A stretch of DNA of 64,000 nucleotides from Sthenelais limicola (Eukaryota; Annelida; Polychaeta; Phyllodocida; Sigalionidae), in NCBI GenBank assembly GCA_942159475.1, contig OW804102.1, positions 29,704,873 through 29,768,872 of the forward strand, read 5' to 3'. Under the pieces are notes generated by a model, which saw only the letters and a list, made by a program, of their open reading frames with translations, was not told the DNA's origin and made no database searches. The position numbers were made by a program, and so were the translations under genes. Within the stretch, counting starts at the first letter, position 1. Every line of letters begins with the position of its first letter. Shown here piece by piece: positions 27,900 to 39,450 of the stretch.

Positions 27900-30800
27900 C
27901 TGCAAGGTTAAAACATTCATAGTATGTGTAATAGCTTATCATTCTGTGAGCAAAAGACTATGTATGGGCGAAGTTGACAGAAAATGTACAATTTGCCACT
28001 TCCAAATATCTCAAATAACCCAAATTTGGAACAAAAATAATGCTAAAAATACAGATCAATATAACATAACATAAATTACTGTGTTTCTTGCGCATATATG
28101 CCCATACTGCTGCTTGAGGGGTGCAATGAAAGAGGTACAGTAAACATGCATATAGAATAAAAACTCTATTTAAGATTCTTATTTCATGCGATGGTGATTC
28201 AGAACCAAACACACAGCATAACATAACAGCATTGCTTGAGTAACAGTAACCAGGTTGCAGCCAAAACATCCAAAATAATTCTTCCAAAATGTTGGTCAAA
28301 TGACTTTTAGATGGTATAGAAAAGAACAATAAGTAGAAAATCTTTAGTTTTTGTCCAAAGTTAATTGAGAGTGCAGATTTCAGAATGAGAAGTCTGCCTC
28401 ATAATATAAGTAGTGAGAAAATGGGTATACAACTACTGAATAATTTTAAATCCTTCTGACTTTTTTGGTGGTTTTCATTCAAATAGAATCATAGAATATA
28501 TCTCAATGATGAAAACAAACATATCCTTACCTTCTATTGTGTATAACACACACTCCTCATCACCCATCCTATTGTTGGCCTTGCAGCTAATCTCTCCATG
28601 TGTTTGGGATGTGCGTTTGCAGACAGATGTGGACGTTTGAGTGGGCAGGCATGAGGTGGTATCATCGGTTGTTGCCAGCTGTTCATGGCAATGTTGTGAC
28701 CAATATATAGTAGCAGTTGGCAGCACTCCATCCAACACACACACAACCTCACGGTCTGTGTTGGAAAGAGATACATTCTGACCGCACGGAACATGCCTAC
28801 CTTTGTAGTATAACTTTGGCTTTGGGAGTACTGAAATAAACACATCATAATTGACAATGTAATGTTTGCTGTTTGTTTGTTTTACTTTATTTGGCTAGTG
28901 CCCTGTGAGCGAGTCTTCCCCAGTAGTGCAAGGTTTCCAGACTCTGCCGGACACGGTGGTAAAGAGGACATAATAAATAAGGGAACAATCTACCACTAAG
29001 TCAACGCCTTAGCAGCAGCCCTTAATGTGGACTTCATAATCAATTTAAGACACAAATGAGGACCAAATTATAGTTCAACTTCATCGGTAAGATGTGTTCA
29101 ATCACCCCAATGCAAAATATACAAATAAAACTAGTTGCATGATTTTTTTGTTTTCTTCAACATTTTGGGTTCAGCCAAATTCAGCAGGATGTTAGAGTAA
29201 TAAATACACAGAACTACCCCAGATTCGAGGCAGGGGTGAATATTCACTGATGACAGCAAGGGACAGCGACCGCCATCGGTGAATATTCATGACGCCGAGA
29301 ATCCAAGGGTTGTTCTGTGTTTATTTCACCCCGCACACTCGATGATCTACAGCGATTTTGAGAAATAACTTGTCAAATAATTAGTTCTTTAGCTTGATTC
29401 GCTTCGAAAACATGGCTCCGAAGAAGGAACTGGCGAAGATCAGAATACACGCATGCACAAAGTGTACAAAAAACTAGGTCGACCGTGTATTGCCCGCATG
29501 CAATGTCGCTTCAGTTACTGACCAGCTAAACAATATACAGAGCCTCTTGTGTCTCTATGGGTTGAGCATATCGAGGGTGAAATAATTTTTATTTCCATGT
29601 AACATTTGCAATCGGTGCTATACAGTGTAGCATCAATTAAAGAACATATAAGTGGAGAAAGAATGGAAAAAGGAATGTTCTCTGTGAATGTTACAGTTCT
29701 TCTGAGCACCCCTGGAGTATTGATTACTTGATAAGAAAGGCAAAAGAATGGTAGCAATTGGAGAATGGATAGAGCTGCTGATTATAAATGATATCAGTAG
29801 TTCTATTTCCATATTTTTACATTTGTGTTCATCTCATTAGATGCAATCATAAATATGGAAAAAGGGCGGTCGAATCTGAGAGTGATAGGTCTTCCTGGGT
29901 GCCCTCGAGTGGATGTGTATGTGTAATCCTGACCACCTGGCCCTTCTTAGATTTGCAGTTTTTTTTAAAAATATAGATTTGCATACTTACTGCCAAGTGA
30001 AACGTCACGGTAATCCGAACTATAACCACCATAGATTTCCCACACTTCACACTTCACATAACCATCATCCTCGCAGTGGGGAAAATACAAGTCTATTGAC
30101 AAAAACGATCGCGTACCATTATCAATATCAGCAACCACATTAGATACCTGAAATAAGGAATATATGTCCATGACTTTACACTGAGGGCCCAACTCAGTCC
30201 TGCAGCCAATATGATGGCTGCTGCGGGCTGATATTGAATGAATATAGTCCACTAAAGGTGTAACTTCACCAAGAGATTTGTTATTATGGCCCACAGGTTT
30301 TCACCTTACAGCTAATGGTAAACCAATGGTGTACCTAGCTACACCGAGGTTTTTATTCTTGCAGCAGATACGGTCCTCTAATCCAGAAAAGTGACTGCTT
30401 AATGATAGGAGAGCTTAGGAGCGTTTTGCCTGGTTAGTTTAGTAAGATTACTCTCGTTCTCCCCTCCTCTTCTTGAAATGCTTTTGTTGTAGTGTCTAAA
30501 TGTTGGTCACACCTCTGCTGAGGCATGACCAACTGCGCTGCTAGCAGTAGTGGGTGAGAGTGGACCAGGGTGGACATAGGCAGTGCATGCAGTGGTATAG
30601 GCATAGGTATGTATACTATGGAGCGGCTCAACTTTCAAACGTTCTGCGGGCGTTTCATAAGTTAACGCAGAGTGCGTTATAGGATCTAACGACAGTCGTT
30701 ACCAAACATAGCACGCGTTAAGGGCCAAAATTGACGTCAATTAACATTGCGTTACTATAACGAACGCGCGCTAAATTTATCGCTACCATAACGAACGTGC

Positions 30801-33800
30801 GCTGCGTTAACTTATGAAACGCCCCCCTGTGCATCTTTCTGGTGGCTAAACTGGAGTCTAGCGTTGTTAGTATACAGTAATGATGCAATAATTCCTGATG
30901 AAATTGAGAGGAAAATGTCTGTAGATGCTGTTGCTTCAATCAATAGCATTGATTCCTATATAGTGATGTTGAAAAGTGGGCAATAAATAGCGTTTCTCTC
31001 TCTATTGCGTTCTTTGATGTATCGGGTATGGCGTAAATTTTTCATTACGGCCCATCCGGTTTTCACCTTGCTAATGGTAAACCAATGGTGCCTGACTAGA
31101 GAACTGTATCTGCCGCAAGGACGAAAACCTTGGTGTAGCCCTAGCATTAAGGTGTAACTTCACCAAGAGATTTTTCATTACGGCCCATCCGGTTTTCACC
31201 TTACGGCTAATGGTAAACCAATGGTGCCTGACTAGAGAACTGTATCTGCCGCAAGGACGAAAACCTTGGTGTAGCCCTTGCATTAGGCTCGTTCACATTA
31301 CCACATCCGACTTGGTGTACGGCCGCCGGAATGGACCTTTACGATAATAGTATCAACACATATATACTAGCAAATAGCCGTGCTTGCTAATGGGGAATGG
31401 AGCCCACATTCTAAACTGTCCTTGTTCCCTCTCACACCATCTTTCTGTTTATGATCTCATCATTTCTTTTGTCCTGCTCTCTTTCCTTGAATATTAACTG
31501 CACCTTGCAGGATAGTGGGTTGGTGTGGGTGGTGCGGGGCTGGGGGCAGGTGTTTAGGTCGCCTGTAGAAGCAGGGGGTGGGTGTTGGGTGCAGGATCTA
31601 AGCCACTGAATTTAGGTGGAGGGGCGCGAGGCAGGACTTTGGTATGACCACTTGTACTATCGTGGCTCATCCCCAACATAAATTATGAAAGCTCCCAAAT
31701 GTGAATTCTTTAGATAGAACTGAACGAGAGTGTGATTCAATTGCTTGAGTTTACAATTAATTTTGTATAAAAAAACAATCGGCTCCAGGTCGCAACGTGT
31801 ACAGAACCCACAAAGCTATTAGATGGGCGTATAATTCCCGCTCACAGTGAATAACCCATTCAGTCATAGTATTATGAATCTGAAGTACAATATAATTATG
31901 TGTCACCAATGGGGGATTTGCATGTCTCACTGCACATGTATATTACAGTGCATGTTAAGATTGATTGACATGTATATTTAGCAACATCTTTATTGAAGGT
32001 TGCAAGGATCTTTTCTCCAATATCATAGCATGAAGTCCTGCTTAATGAAATCATGTGACACAAATGGCTATTTACATGAAATAATTGGTAAATATTCTAT
32101 GCTTAATATGACATGTTTTCTATAGCTCTCATAATTCCATCCGTATCAATCCTAGGCAGACCTGGAAATACCTAGCAAATACTCCAAGTAACAACAAATT
32201 TGAGCTCATCTGTTTATTCTCTATATGCTCACCCTGGTTTCATAACCGCTGCCTATACTGCCTGTGTTGCTGGTCATGTAGTGGGTATAAATCCTCTCCC
32301 CAGTACGATTTGTGAAGACAGCAACGTTGAGTACAGAATGATATAGAAATGTACAGCGAAAGGTAGTCCTCTCACCAAGGTGGATTACATTTGTATAACC
32401 TCCATCTTCATCAAAGGTTTCCAAATTTGCCCACACATAAGCTGCAGTGAGATAAACAAATATCATGATCAAATCAAATAGTTTATATCCAAACATAGAG
32501 TTCTCACAAGTAGGTTATTTGTGATGTGTCACAGAAATTTCAGTCACATTTGCAGCAAGTGGATTTTGAGATACTGTCATATCTCTATACTGGTGGGATC
32601 AAGTGAATTCTGTTGATGGTACCTTTTAGGAAGACTAATAAGTATTCCTATTTATCTCATGTAATCATAAGAAAATAGATACTCACTAGCAACATAATAT
32701 TATAGCTATACAGTGGAACCTCGTATAAAGACCACCTCTCTCACCACCCCTCTAGTGAGACCAGTTTCTCTCAATCCCGAATTGCTTTCCTCTTCTTAGA
32801 TTAGCCCCCCTGATGTCACCACCTCGCTATGGGTCCACAAGTCGTTCACTCCCAAGGGTGGTCTCAATAGATAGGTTCCACTGTTAGTACAGGCATTTTA
32901 GCATGGAACCCGGAATAAAATAATGTAAAGCTGATTTTTGGATATATGATGCAGGACACATGGGGGATCATTCCCTGAAAAGTCCCCACCTAGGGACTTT
33001 GTGCTTTTTGAGATGTTGACGTTTTTGTATCATTTTCCACAAAATAGCATTGGTCTCTATGGGAAAAAGCACCTGGCTCCGGCCATTATTGCCAACATTA
33101 AGAATATTAAGCATTGTTATTTGCAGGGAATATAACATATATAAAAAATACTGTATAAGTTGCAGTATTATAGTAAACAAGTATGTATGGAGATTCAAAA
33201 AAAATATGTTTCAACAAAATATCTCTATTTTTGAATTTTGTTGCCAGGAGCCGTCAGATTTTGGTGAAAAAAGCATTTTTTCAGATCAGGTCATACTATT
33301 TGGGGACCTGATTGTCTACATTGTGCACGTTGTGACACCTTTTTGAAATTTGGCATGGTGTCAAATAAGGCCTGAAGTTTTCAAAAAGCACCAGCTACAA
33401 GTTGGTAGACACCTCTGGTGGCCAGTAGCTGCAAAATTCAAGATGGCCCCCCAAAACAGTAAATATGGCATATCTTATACTGCTAGTCCTATACCGTTTT
33501 CAAAACAGCACTTTTAAAGGTGGCGCCCATGAAGAAAGTAAAACCTATAAGATTTCCAGTACAAGAGCCTTTGGCTCTTGTGGGAAACCTTACAAAATTG
33601 ACCATGAGAGGCTGAATAGATCTATACATTTCCTTTGATTATTAAACATTGTTATCGTCGGCCTGATGTATATTGAACAAAAATGAAACTCATCAATTAG
33701 ATCAGTCATGAAGTAAATCAGTTTAATGTAGTACTTACGCTCAATATCTAATGTTTTGGAACGAGTAATCTCTACTGCAGGACTTGCAGTTATGGCGGAA

Positions 33801-36800
33801 CAGGTGAAGTTCTTCCCATGGCTGTCTGAAGTCATATTTTGTTTTGACACCTGGAAGTAGAGAGGTGATGCTGTTATATGAGGGTAAGTAGTCCACAGTA
33901 GTGAGTTTGAGGGCATGTCACTGCAACAGTTTATTGACAGGAAGCACAAAACTCCCATAGACTTAGCATTGTAGACATAATTATTCATGTTTTTTGTCAC
34001 TCCAACAGATCATAACAGTTCTGATTACCAGAAAGAGCATCAACACATTTTAGTCATGACCACCAGAATCATTAAAACTGGATGAAGAGAGTGAGCATGT
34101 ATCAGCTGCAATTGTAAGGTAAATTGTATTATTCTGGTCAACATATTTTTAATTTACTCACTGCCGCCCTGACTCTAAGCACCTATAATGTATAGTCCTA
34201 TATATACACTAAGCATTAAACTAGTAATTCAAACAAACACATTTTAAGACAACAAAATTGCATGTACAAACACTAAATTTATTTATTCTTAACTTTCCTA
34301 AATACAAGTTGTCAGAAAAGGACTACCAAAACAGTATTACCTGACCGAGTTTGAAAAATATGCTAATAAAACCTGAACATTTTAGGTTGTAGATTATTGT
34401 TAGTAATATTTATCCATAGCCTTCACCATAATTCAATTATATTATAGGTATTTTCACACCTGAGGGTTTACCTTTAACAAAGTCTGTGCCTTTAAGAAAC
34501 AGATGAATGGATAAATGAACACTTACATAGGTTATTCTGGTGCTGGTTTTACCTAACTGGCCAATTTCCATTGAGATCAGGCCGTCCTTGGTTACATCTA
34601 TGTCACCAACCATGGCCCTTATCCTTGGTGTCAAGGATGGTGGGATCGACTTGTGTGCAGCATAGCTGACCTCACATGAGAGTTGTACCATATCCCCATC
34701 TTTTATCTTGTTAGGTTCAATTTGAAGCACTGGCTGGTCTGAGAGAACACACACAAATAATGCAATTGCTACAGCACAGATTACCAAGGATTTATTGAGC
34801 AATTCTTTCACTTTATGAGATTCGTGAGCTGAAGTCTTATTTCTTATTATGGTTCAGTAGTTATGCTTTGTTCACAAGCTTAAAACTTGATGTACACATG
34901 GCCGATTTGGTCCCTGATTGCACCACGATCTGGGTCTCCCAATGAATCCTTAGATTTCATTTCAAACCATGGTTAAAAAAAATAAACCAGGCTTTGAAAT
35001 GAAATCCTAAGATTCATCCGGAGACCCAAATGGTGGTACAATCACGGGGTCAAATTGGCCATGCATGCGTCAGGCTTTTCTAAAAATTGGTTCAGGCATG
35101 GGGAAGTATTTTTTGAATGGAAGAATCCTCGAAAGGAACCTCAAAATATGCAAGTACTTAATTCATGTAATTGAAAATAGTCCTTCAAATATGGGCCTTA
35201 TGCAAACAACAAACTTGAAAAAAAAGACCAAAATCCATCTCAGCTTATGGAATCTGTGGGGCATAAGTGCAAGTTGTCCGATTATTTTGGCAGTACATAT
35301 TTTTTTTAAAGAAATTTTATTGAGTTCAGTTCCATTGTGCGGTACAAGGGTAATCTCATGGAACCCATTTCAAAGCAGAATCATTATAAGTACAATTTAA
35401 GTTATTACATATTAAGTTAACATCAAAATACCAAGAGAAAGTTCATTCAATTTACAATCATAGAAGAAATAGACACATTTACTTTACATTCGAACTAGGA
35501 AAATTGTTTTATTTTTTTTGGTTTTTGCCTCTGCCATATATATGAGCCGTTCTCACCTACATTGGGCTCAGAGCAGTTTTCTTATTTCAATGACCTACAT
35601 TTGTTTTTGTTGCTAGGCTTTTATTATAACAAATGAAATGAAATGAACTAAGGACACTATCAAAATTATTCTATAAAATTATAGATCACAGGTGATATAT
35701 CTCACTCAGCTAGCCTAAAACATAGAAATGTAAGAAGTTAAATACCATAGGGAAAACAACCAGGATAGAATTCAAGGACCTTCAGCTGTGCCCCTTCCCC
35801 AATCACCAACATCAAACTTGATTCACATATCATGCCAATTCTTAATAATAACATTAGTTATTAATGTGTATCTTATTAAATTATATGAAATACCAGCGGG
35901 ATACATACCAATGAATACAAGATGTGCCTGGGCTTTGACTTTCCCGTCAAGGATCAAGCTGCATGAGTAGATTCCTGCATCATATTCATCCACATTCTTG
36001 ATGTTCAGGTTGAACGTGTTTGGATCAGGGTTATCTATGGTATATTTATTTGTATCAAAGTCAAAATCCTGTGGAAAACTCTGGTAGATTGTTCTTTCTG
36101 TTCCATCTGTGATGGTTCTCTTCCACCGCAATGCATCGTTCTGTAATATAATGCCTTGAGATATTTCATTCACATCCACTAATTTCTATATAGGTTTGTG
36201 GTTGCTGCCTTGAGTTGTCATTGGGCTATAACCACATTATAAATGGTCTGAGTAATAAGGAGTCATTGAAAGCGCAAGCCTAACTGTTTTTAATTCCCTT
36301 CTTTCTTTTGTTTTGAAGGACAATATTGGGAGTATCAATTATGGGCCCAAGGTTATGTGTATTGCTTCCTTACCCATTGACACAATTAAAATAGTTTTTA
36401 GCCTGACAAAACCATGCATAATTAAACGTTCACACAACATGCTGTGATGGTTGTGTCAGTCACCTACTTCTACTTGCATTGCTCATGAATTTACATCTAT
36501 TTGCAAGTTTACTACATGAATATAGCGTACAATTATGTAAGTAGTGATATCAGTTAACACATTATATATTCCATGCTGACCATATTCTTGGATCCTTTTG
36601 TGGATATAAGTAATTATATACCTTATATAAGGAAAGCGGAGAAATTACCTTGGGATCAAAGCTTATGGTGCACTCAAACTTGGCAGATTCTCCTCTTGAT
36701 GCCACAACATTCTTCGGACTTGAAATAATGTTAGCGAGGCAGCCCACTACAAAAGCAAATACAAATAAATATGATCCATTAATTTAACTTAATTGCAGGT

Positions 36801-39450
36801 GGCTAAAATATTGTAAATGGATCCTGAAGTCAAATCGATTGTTCTTCCAATTTAATCACTGGCCTTTCCCAATGTTTCTTTCTCTGTTTATATAGTTCTT
36901 CGTAATCATTTTGTTTGTTATCATACCAAGCATTTCAAAGTCCATGTGGTGTCAGCCAACTTTATATCTTTGAATTCATTCTCGTTTATATGTTTATTGC
37001 TGGTGTGTCTGCATGTCTGTTGGTATGCTCAAATGTTATATTGGAGCCGTTGTAAAATAGGGAGCGAACTACCAAGTATTCTGTGTGCAATCGATCAATG
37101 AACAGTCAGAGAGTGTGGGTTGCGTCATTTGTTTGTTTGTTTTAATTTTTTTTGTAAGCTCTCATACATGTATGATATTTTCAGCCTATGTTTCAGCCAG
37201 CCTATGTTTACAAAAACGTTACCTTGATATATACATGTTGATTACAACATCAATTAGAAGCAGATCATACAAAATTAAGAGTCTATATGTCCATAACAAA
37301 GAAATATGAAAATAAAACAGACCAGGCCCGTTTCAGAGAGTTGTGATATCCATCTCTATGCCCCTGCCGTGCTTGCCAACCAAATGTATATAAATTAATT
37401 ATCACTTGACAGCAAGTGGCTTGTGTTACAGATAAATGCGGTCTGGACGCTAAATTGCAGCTATGTAGGTTTTGTTGTTTTGATCATTCTTGTCACTTAA
37501 AATTATTAGAAAAGGGGAAAAACACGAGTCAAATAATAATTATGAATCAATTTGTAAGAAAAAAATTGTTGGTTTGATATATTCGTTTTTGATTAAATAC
37601 ACGTCCTATCTCTTGCCCCACTTAGAGAGCCTCATATCTGAGGCCTGGTCCTGTGGTTTACTCCGGCCATTTGATACCATGCTCTTATCTGCCCCCCAAA
37701 TCCGGTTGCTCAGAATCGGAACGGGCTGGGGTGAAAAGTTTATTCTTGAATTAATTTTGGTGGATATGTAACTGACTAATCCCCGACTCCTGATCAAGGG
37801 GTTATGCGACACCATTTTCCACAATACTTTATTAATGGTAACTGTAAAGCTGCTACGCAACTATATATGTACATGAATTCTAGCAACACTATTAACCATC
37901 ATGGGTTTAATTCATGCAGATTGTTGCTCTTAAAAATGTCATTTCTCAAGTAGATCTATGCAAGGGGCTTATTTTTTTTCAAACATTTTTATTTGCTGAA
38001 AATTTCGCTATGCGATACGTTTCATTCCCCTTATTATTCCATTTGTGACCATTACATGGAGATAAACATATTTAATGACACCAATGAATTTCTTGGGGGT
38101 AGGTGGTAGTGTAACAATTCCCATATGAACATTGCCTCGGAGCTCCGGATTGCCCCGGATCTGGATGGACCTCCGCCTCCGGGTAGTTCCTCCGGATGCC
38201 ACTAGGATATTCATTGCAACCTCATACAATATTTGCAGTTTATATTATTTGATTAATTTATTATTAATTAATGCTTCAATGGATTCCATCCAGACTTTGA
38301 CCATGATGTTTATTACATATTTCTATATTTATGTTCAACTTTGCATTTATGTGATTATTATATTTATTCCATTATTCCTGAATTATGTTGCAAACATAAT
38401 GTTTCCTTGGTTTGAAAATCATTCATATCTTGATGTACTTGTTCATATAATTATCGGGTTGAGGAGCAAGGTCTTAAACCCAACACACAAGGAGGAATAA
38501 AGGGAACATATGAAAGAAGTATTTCACTCTTGATGCTTTATCTCGGATCCGCGCTTGGAACATTGGACCTTTGGAACTTTAATATAATCCGGCCACTATA
38601 GTTCCTTTTTCCCCCATCTCCTGCTATCGATATTCATAATATATTTATTCTCACAGAAGTAAACCTATACGGTCACGAAATATCATTATCTAATATCGAT
38701 TAATATTAAGCCGGAGCTGAATGTGCAACGATGGCCACAAAGACATTGGAAAGAACATAGGCAAGAATCACAACAGTAATAATTAAATATCGACCATAAT
38801 CGTTAAAACTTTAATGTGAAGAGTGATTATTTATCGCCGCAACAGTGAGTCTATACCTGTGCTCTACTTCCGGTCCACACATCGGTATAACTACGCAACA
38901 AATTTACATTGATGTGCTCGTGCCTGCCATGACATTTATACGCCCTATATTGAAAATAGAAATTGGCATGCTGTGTTTTCTAGCACCCTAAAATTAAAAT
39001 GAACATGACTTTAATTCCATAGTAAACAAGTTCCTTACAAAGTAAATTGAAAAAAAAAATACTCTCTTACAAAAACTTGAAAATAAGTAAACTTAGTTCA
39101 TGCCTACCTAGCACATTTCTTTCATAATTCATTAATTTCCAAACAATGTCTCAAATAACCTAGTCTTTAAATACAATCAATATTTTGCGCCCACTGGTGC
39201 ACTATTTGTGCATGAGTCCCTCAATATTGACAACAATCAGTACATGTATGCATCAGTGCCCACCAAGGGCAGAACAATGATCTTCCCTGGTAGTACTATA
39301 CCATTATACAAACTACATTATAACCAATATTACCCATCATAGAATAAATGTTTCAAACTACCTAAAAAGTAGAAGGTGAGGATAGATGAAAAAAGAGTAC
39401 TTACCTAAGAAAGCTGATAGAAGGAGAAGCACCTCAGATGTGTGAGCCAT
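27595..39450 (-). CDS. Secreted protein with five Ig-like domains
   Basis: Nine exons on the minus strand join in one frame: 39405-39450, 36649-36746, 35909-36140, 34527-34738, 33739-33850, 32233-32441, 29991-30147, 28531-28830 and 27595-27899. The sum is 1671 nt, or 556 residues plus stop. After a signal peptide come Ig1, Ig2 and Ig3, each split over two exons by a phase-0 intron, then Ig4 and Ig5, one exon each. Domain borders are all phase 1, so the modules can be shuffled or skipped without frame loss. Canonical Ig cysteines are visible (FECTI/YSCSL, LSCEV/FTCSA, FRCTF/VKCEV, VVCVL/ISCKA, LHCDV/YTCQL). No membrane segment or GPI signal is seen if the stop at 27597-27595 is used; an overlooked further exon could add one. 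Family knowledge suggests adhesion or immune-type recognition; ligand unknown. Confidence 0.85.
27963..28050. mobile_element. Partial MITE family B
   Basis: ATGGGCGAAGTTGACAGAAAATGTACAATTTGCC and the following CTCAAATAACCCAAATTTGG match one end of the family B copies. The other end is not seen. Located in intron 8 of the Ig gene, just upstream of exon 9. Confidence 0.6.
28531..28830 (-). CDS. Ig gene exon 8: Ig4, cysteine-rich
   Basis: One 300-nt exon, phase 1 at both ends, acceptor ATTTCAG, donor GTAAGG. Besides the canonical pair (VVCVL and ISCKA) and the tryptophan in IYWSQHC it has five more cysteines (PCG, QHC, SCL, VCK, ECV), so additional disulfides are likely. Confidence 0.87.
28831..29990. 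other. Ig gene intron 7
   Basis: About 1.16 kb with no recognised gene or well-bounded repeat. Confidence 0.45.
29991..30147 (-). CDS. Ig gene exon 7: second half of Ig3
   Basis: Acceptor ATTTCAG, donor GTAAGT. It encodes SFLSIDLYFPHCEDDGYVKC and EVWEIYGGYSSDYRDVSL: E strand, D-x-G-x-V-x-C and G strand. An extra cysteine (PHC) precedes the canonical one. Confidence 0.85.
30250..30375. repeat. Divergent copy of the 31048-31290 repeat
   Basis: TTCACCAAGAGATTTGTTATTATGG, TTTTCACCTTACAGCTAATGGTAAACCAATGG recurs with changes at 31148-31220. Confidence 0.65.
30645..30827. mobile_element. Palindromic MITE with 22-bp inverted ends
   Basis: The left end has GGGCGTTTCATAAGTTAACG + CA and the right end the exact complement TGCGTTAACTTATGAAACGC + CC. 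Length about 183 bp. The interior is rich in further inverted GTTA/TAAC words (GCGTTATAGG, CATAACGAACG). No ORF. Confidence 0.85.
31048..31290. repeat. Two tandem copies of a ~134-bp repeat
   Basis: The block GCCCATCCGGTTTTCACCTT...AATGGTAAACCAATGGTGCC...GACGAAAACCTTGGTGTAGCCC occurs at about 31049-31141 and again at about 31183-31279, nearly identical. A diverged copy lies at 30250-30375. Reading frames here are incidental. Confidence 0.8.
31291..32232. other. Ig gene intron 6 remainder
   Basis: Contains a G-rich stretch near 31505-31630. Otherwise nothing recognised. Confidence 0.4.
32233..32441 (-). CDS. Ig gene exon 6: first half of Ig3
   Basis: Acceptor CTGCAG, donor GTGAGC. It encodes NVIHLGERTTFRCTFLYHS and VAVFTNRTGERIY. 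The first cysteine is present and the usual tryptophan is replaced. Confidence 0.85.
32520..32660. mobile_element. Diverged end of MITE family A
   Basis: GTGATGTGTCACAGAAATTTCAGTCACATTTGCAGCAAG and GGATTTTGAGATACTGTCAT resemble the family A terminus and subterminal region. The other end is not recognisable. The rest of intron 5 (to 33738) shows no gene. Confidence 0.5.
33739..33850 (-). CDS. Ig gene exon 5: second half of Ig2
   Basis: Acceptor TTCCAG, donor GTAAGT. It encodes SHGKNFTCSAITASPAVEIT and TLDIE, the F and G strands with the second cysteine; sequons NMT and NFT. Confidence 0.85.
34527..34738 (-). CDS. Ig gene exon 4: first half of Ig2
   Basis: Acceptor CTCTCAG, donor GTAAGT. It encodes QIEPNKIKDGDMVQLSCEVS and strands to STRITY. 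No core tryptophan is evident after the first cysteine, a departure from the canonical fold signature. Confidence 0.85.
34888..35070. mobile_element. Hairpin MITE with ~75-bp arms
   Basis: The left arm includes GGTCTCCCAATGAATCCTTAGATTTCATTTCAAA. The right arm is its near complement TTTGAAATGAAATCCTAAGATTCATCCGGAGACC. The outer parts GGCCGATTTGGTCCCTGATTG and CAATCACGGGGTCAAATTGGCC also pair. The loop is an A-rich stretch at about 34972-34990. Located in intron 3 of the Ig gene. Confidence 0.85.
35296..35640 (-). mobile_element. 5'-truncated 3' end of the LINE family
   Basis: The T-run and TTTAAAGAAATTTTATTGAG at 35297-35325 match 14395-14420, the 3' terminus of the NADAR LINE. Similarity fades further in, so the truncation point is approximate. 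Same strand as the large copy. No coding sequence. Confidence 0.6.
35909..36140 (-). CDS. Ig gene exon 3: second half of Ig1
   Basis: Acceptor TTACAG, donor GTATGT. It encodes the core tryptophan (LRWKR), FNLNIKNVDEYDAGIYSCSL and a closing G strand (AQAHLVFI). The D-x-G-x-Y-x-C motif is canonical. Confidence 0.9.
36649..36746 (-). CDS. Ig gene exon 2: first half of Ig1
   Basis: Acceptor TTTGTAG, donor GTAATT. It encodes SSPKNVVASRGESAKFECTI, the A' to B strands with the first cysteine. Phase 1 in, phase 0 out. Confidence 0.85.
36747..39404. other. Ig gene intron 1, mostly unassigned
   Basis: A GC-richer patch at 38110-38215 (plus strand CTCCGGATTGCCCCGGATCT) is unlike its surroundings. A minus-strand open frame crosses it, but I recognise no domain. 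No other features seen. Confidence 0.4.
39405..39450 (-). CDS. Ig gene exon 1: signal peptide
   Basis: ATG 39450-39448 encodes MAHTSEVLLLLSAFL and one extra base before GTAAGT. Length (46 nt) and phase are the same as in lectin exon 1. Confidence 0.85.

Noticed and set aside
29900..30143. Plus-strand open frame opposite Ig exon 7
   Set aside because: Antisense shadow of a well-supported exon.
38008..38229. Arginine-rich minus-strand open frame in the GC-richer patch
   Set aside because: No recognised domain, no convincing splice sites; listed only as an unexplained patch.
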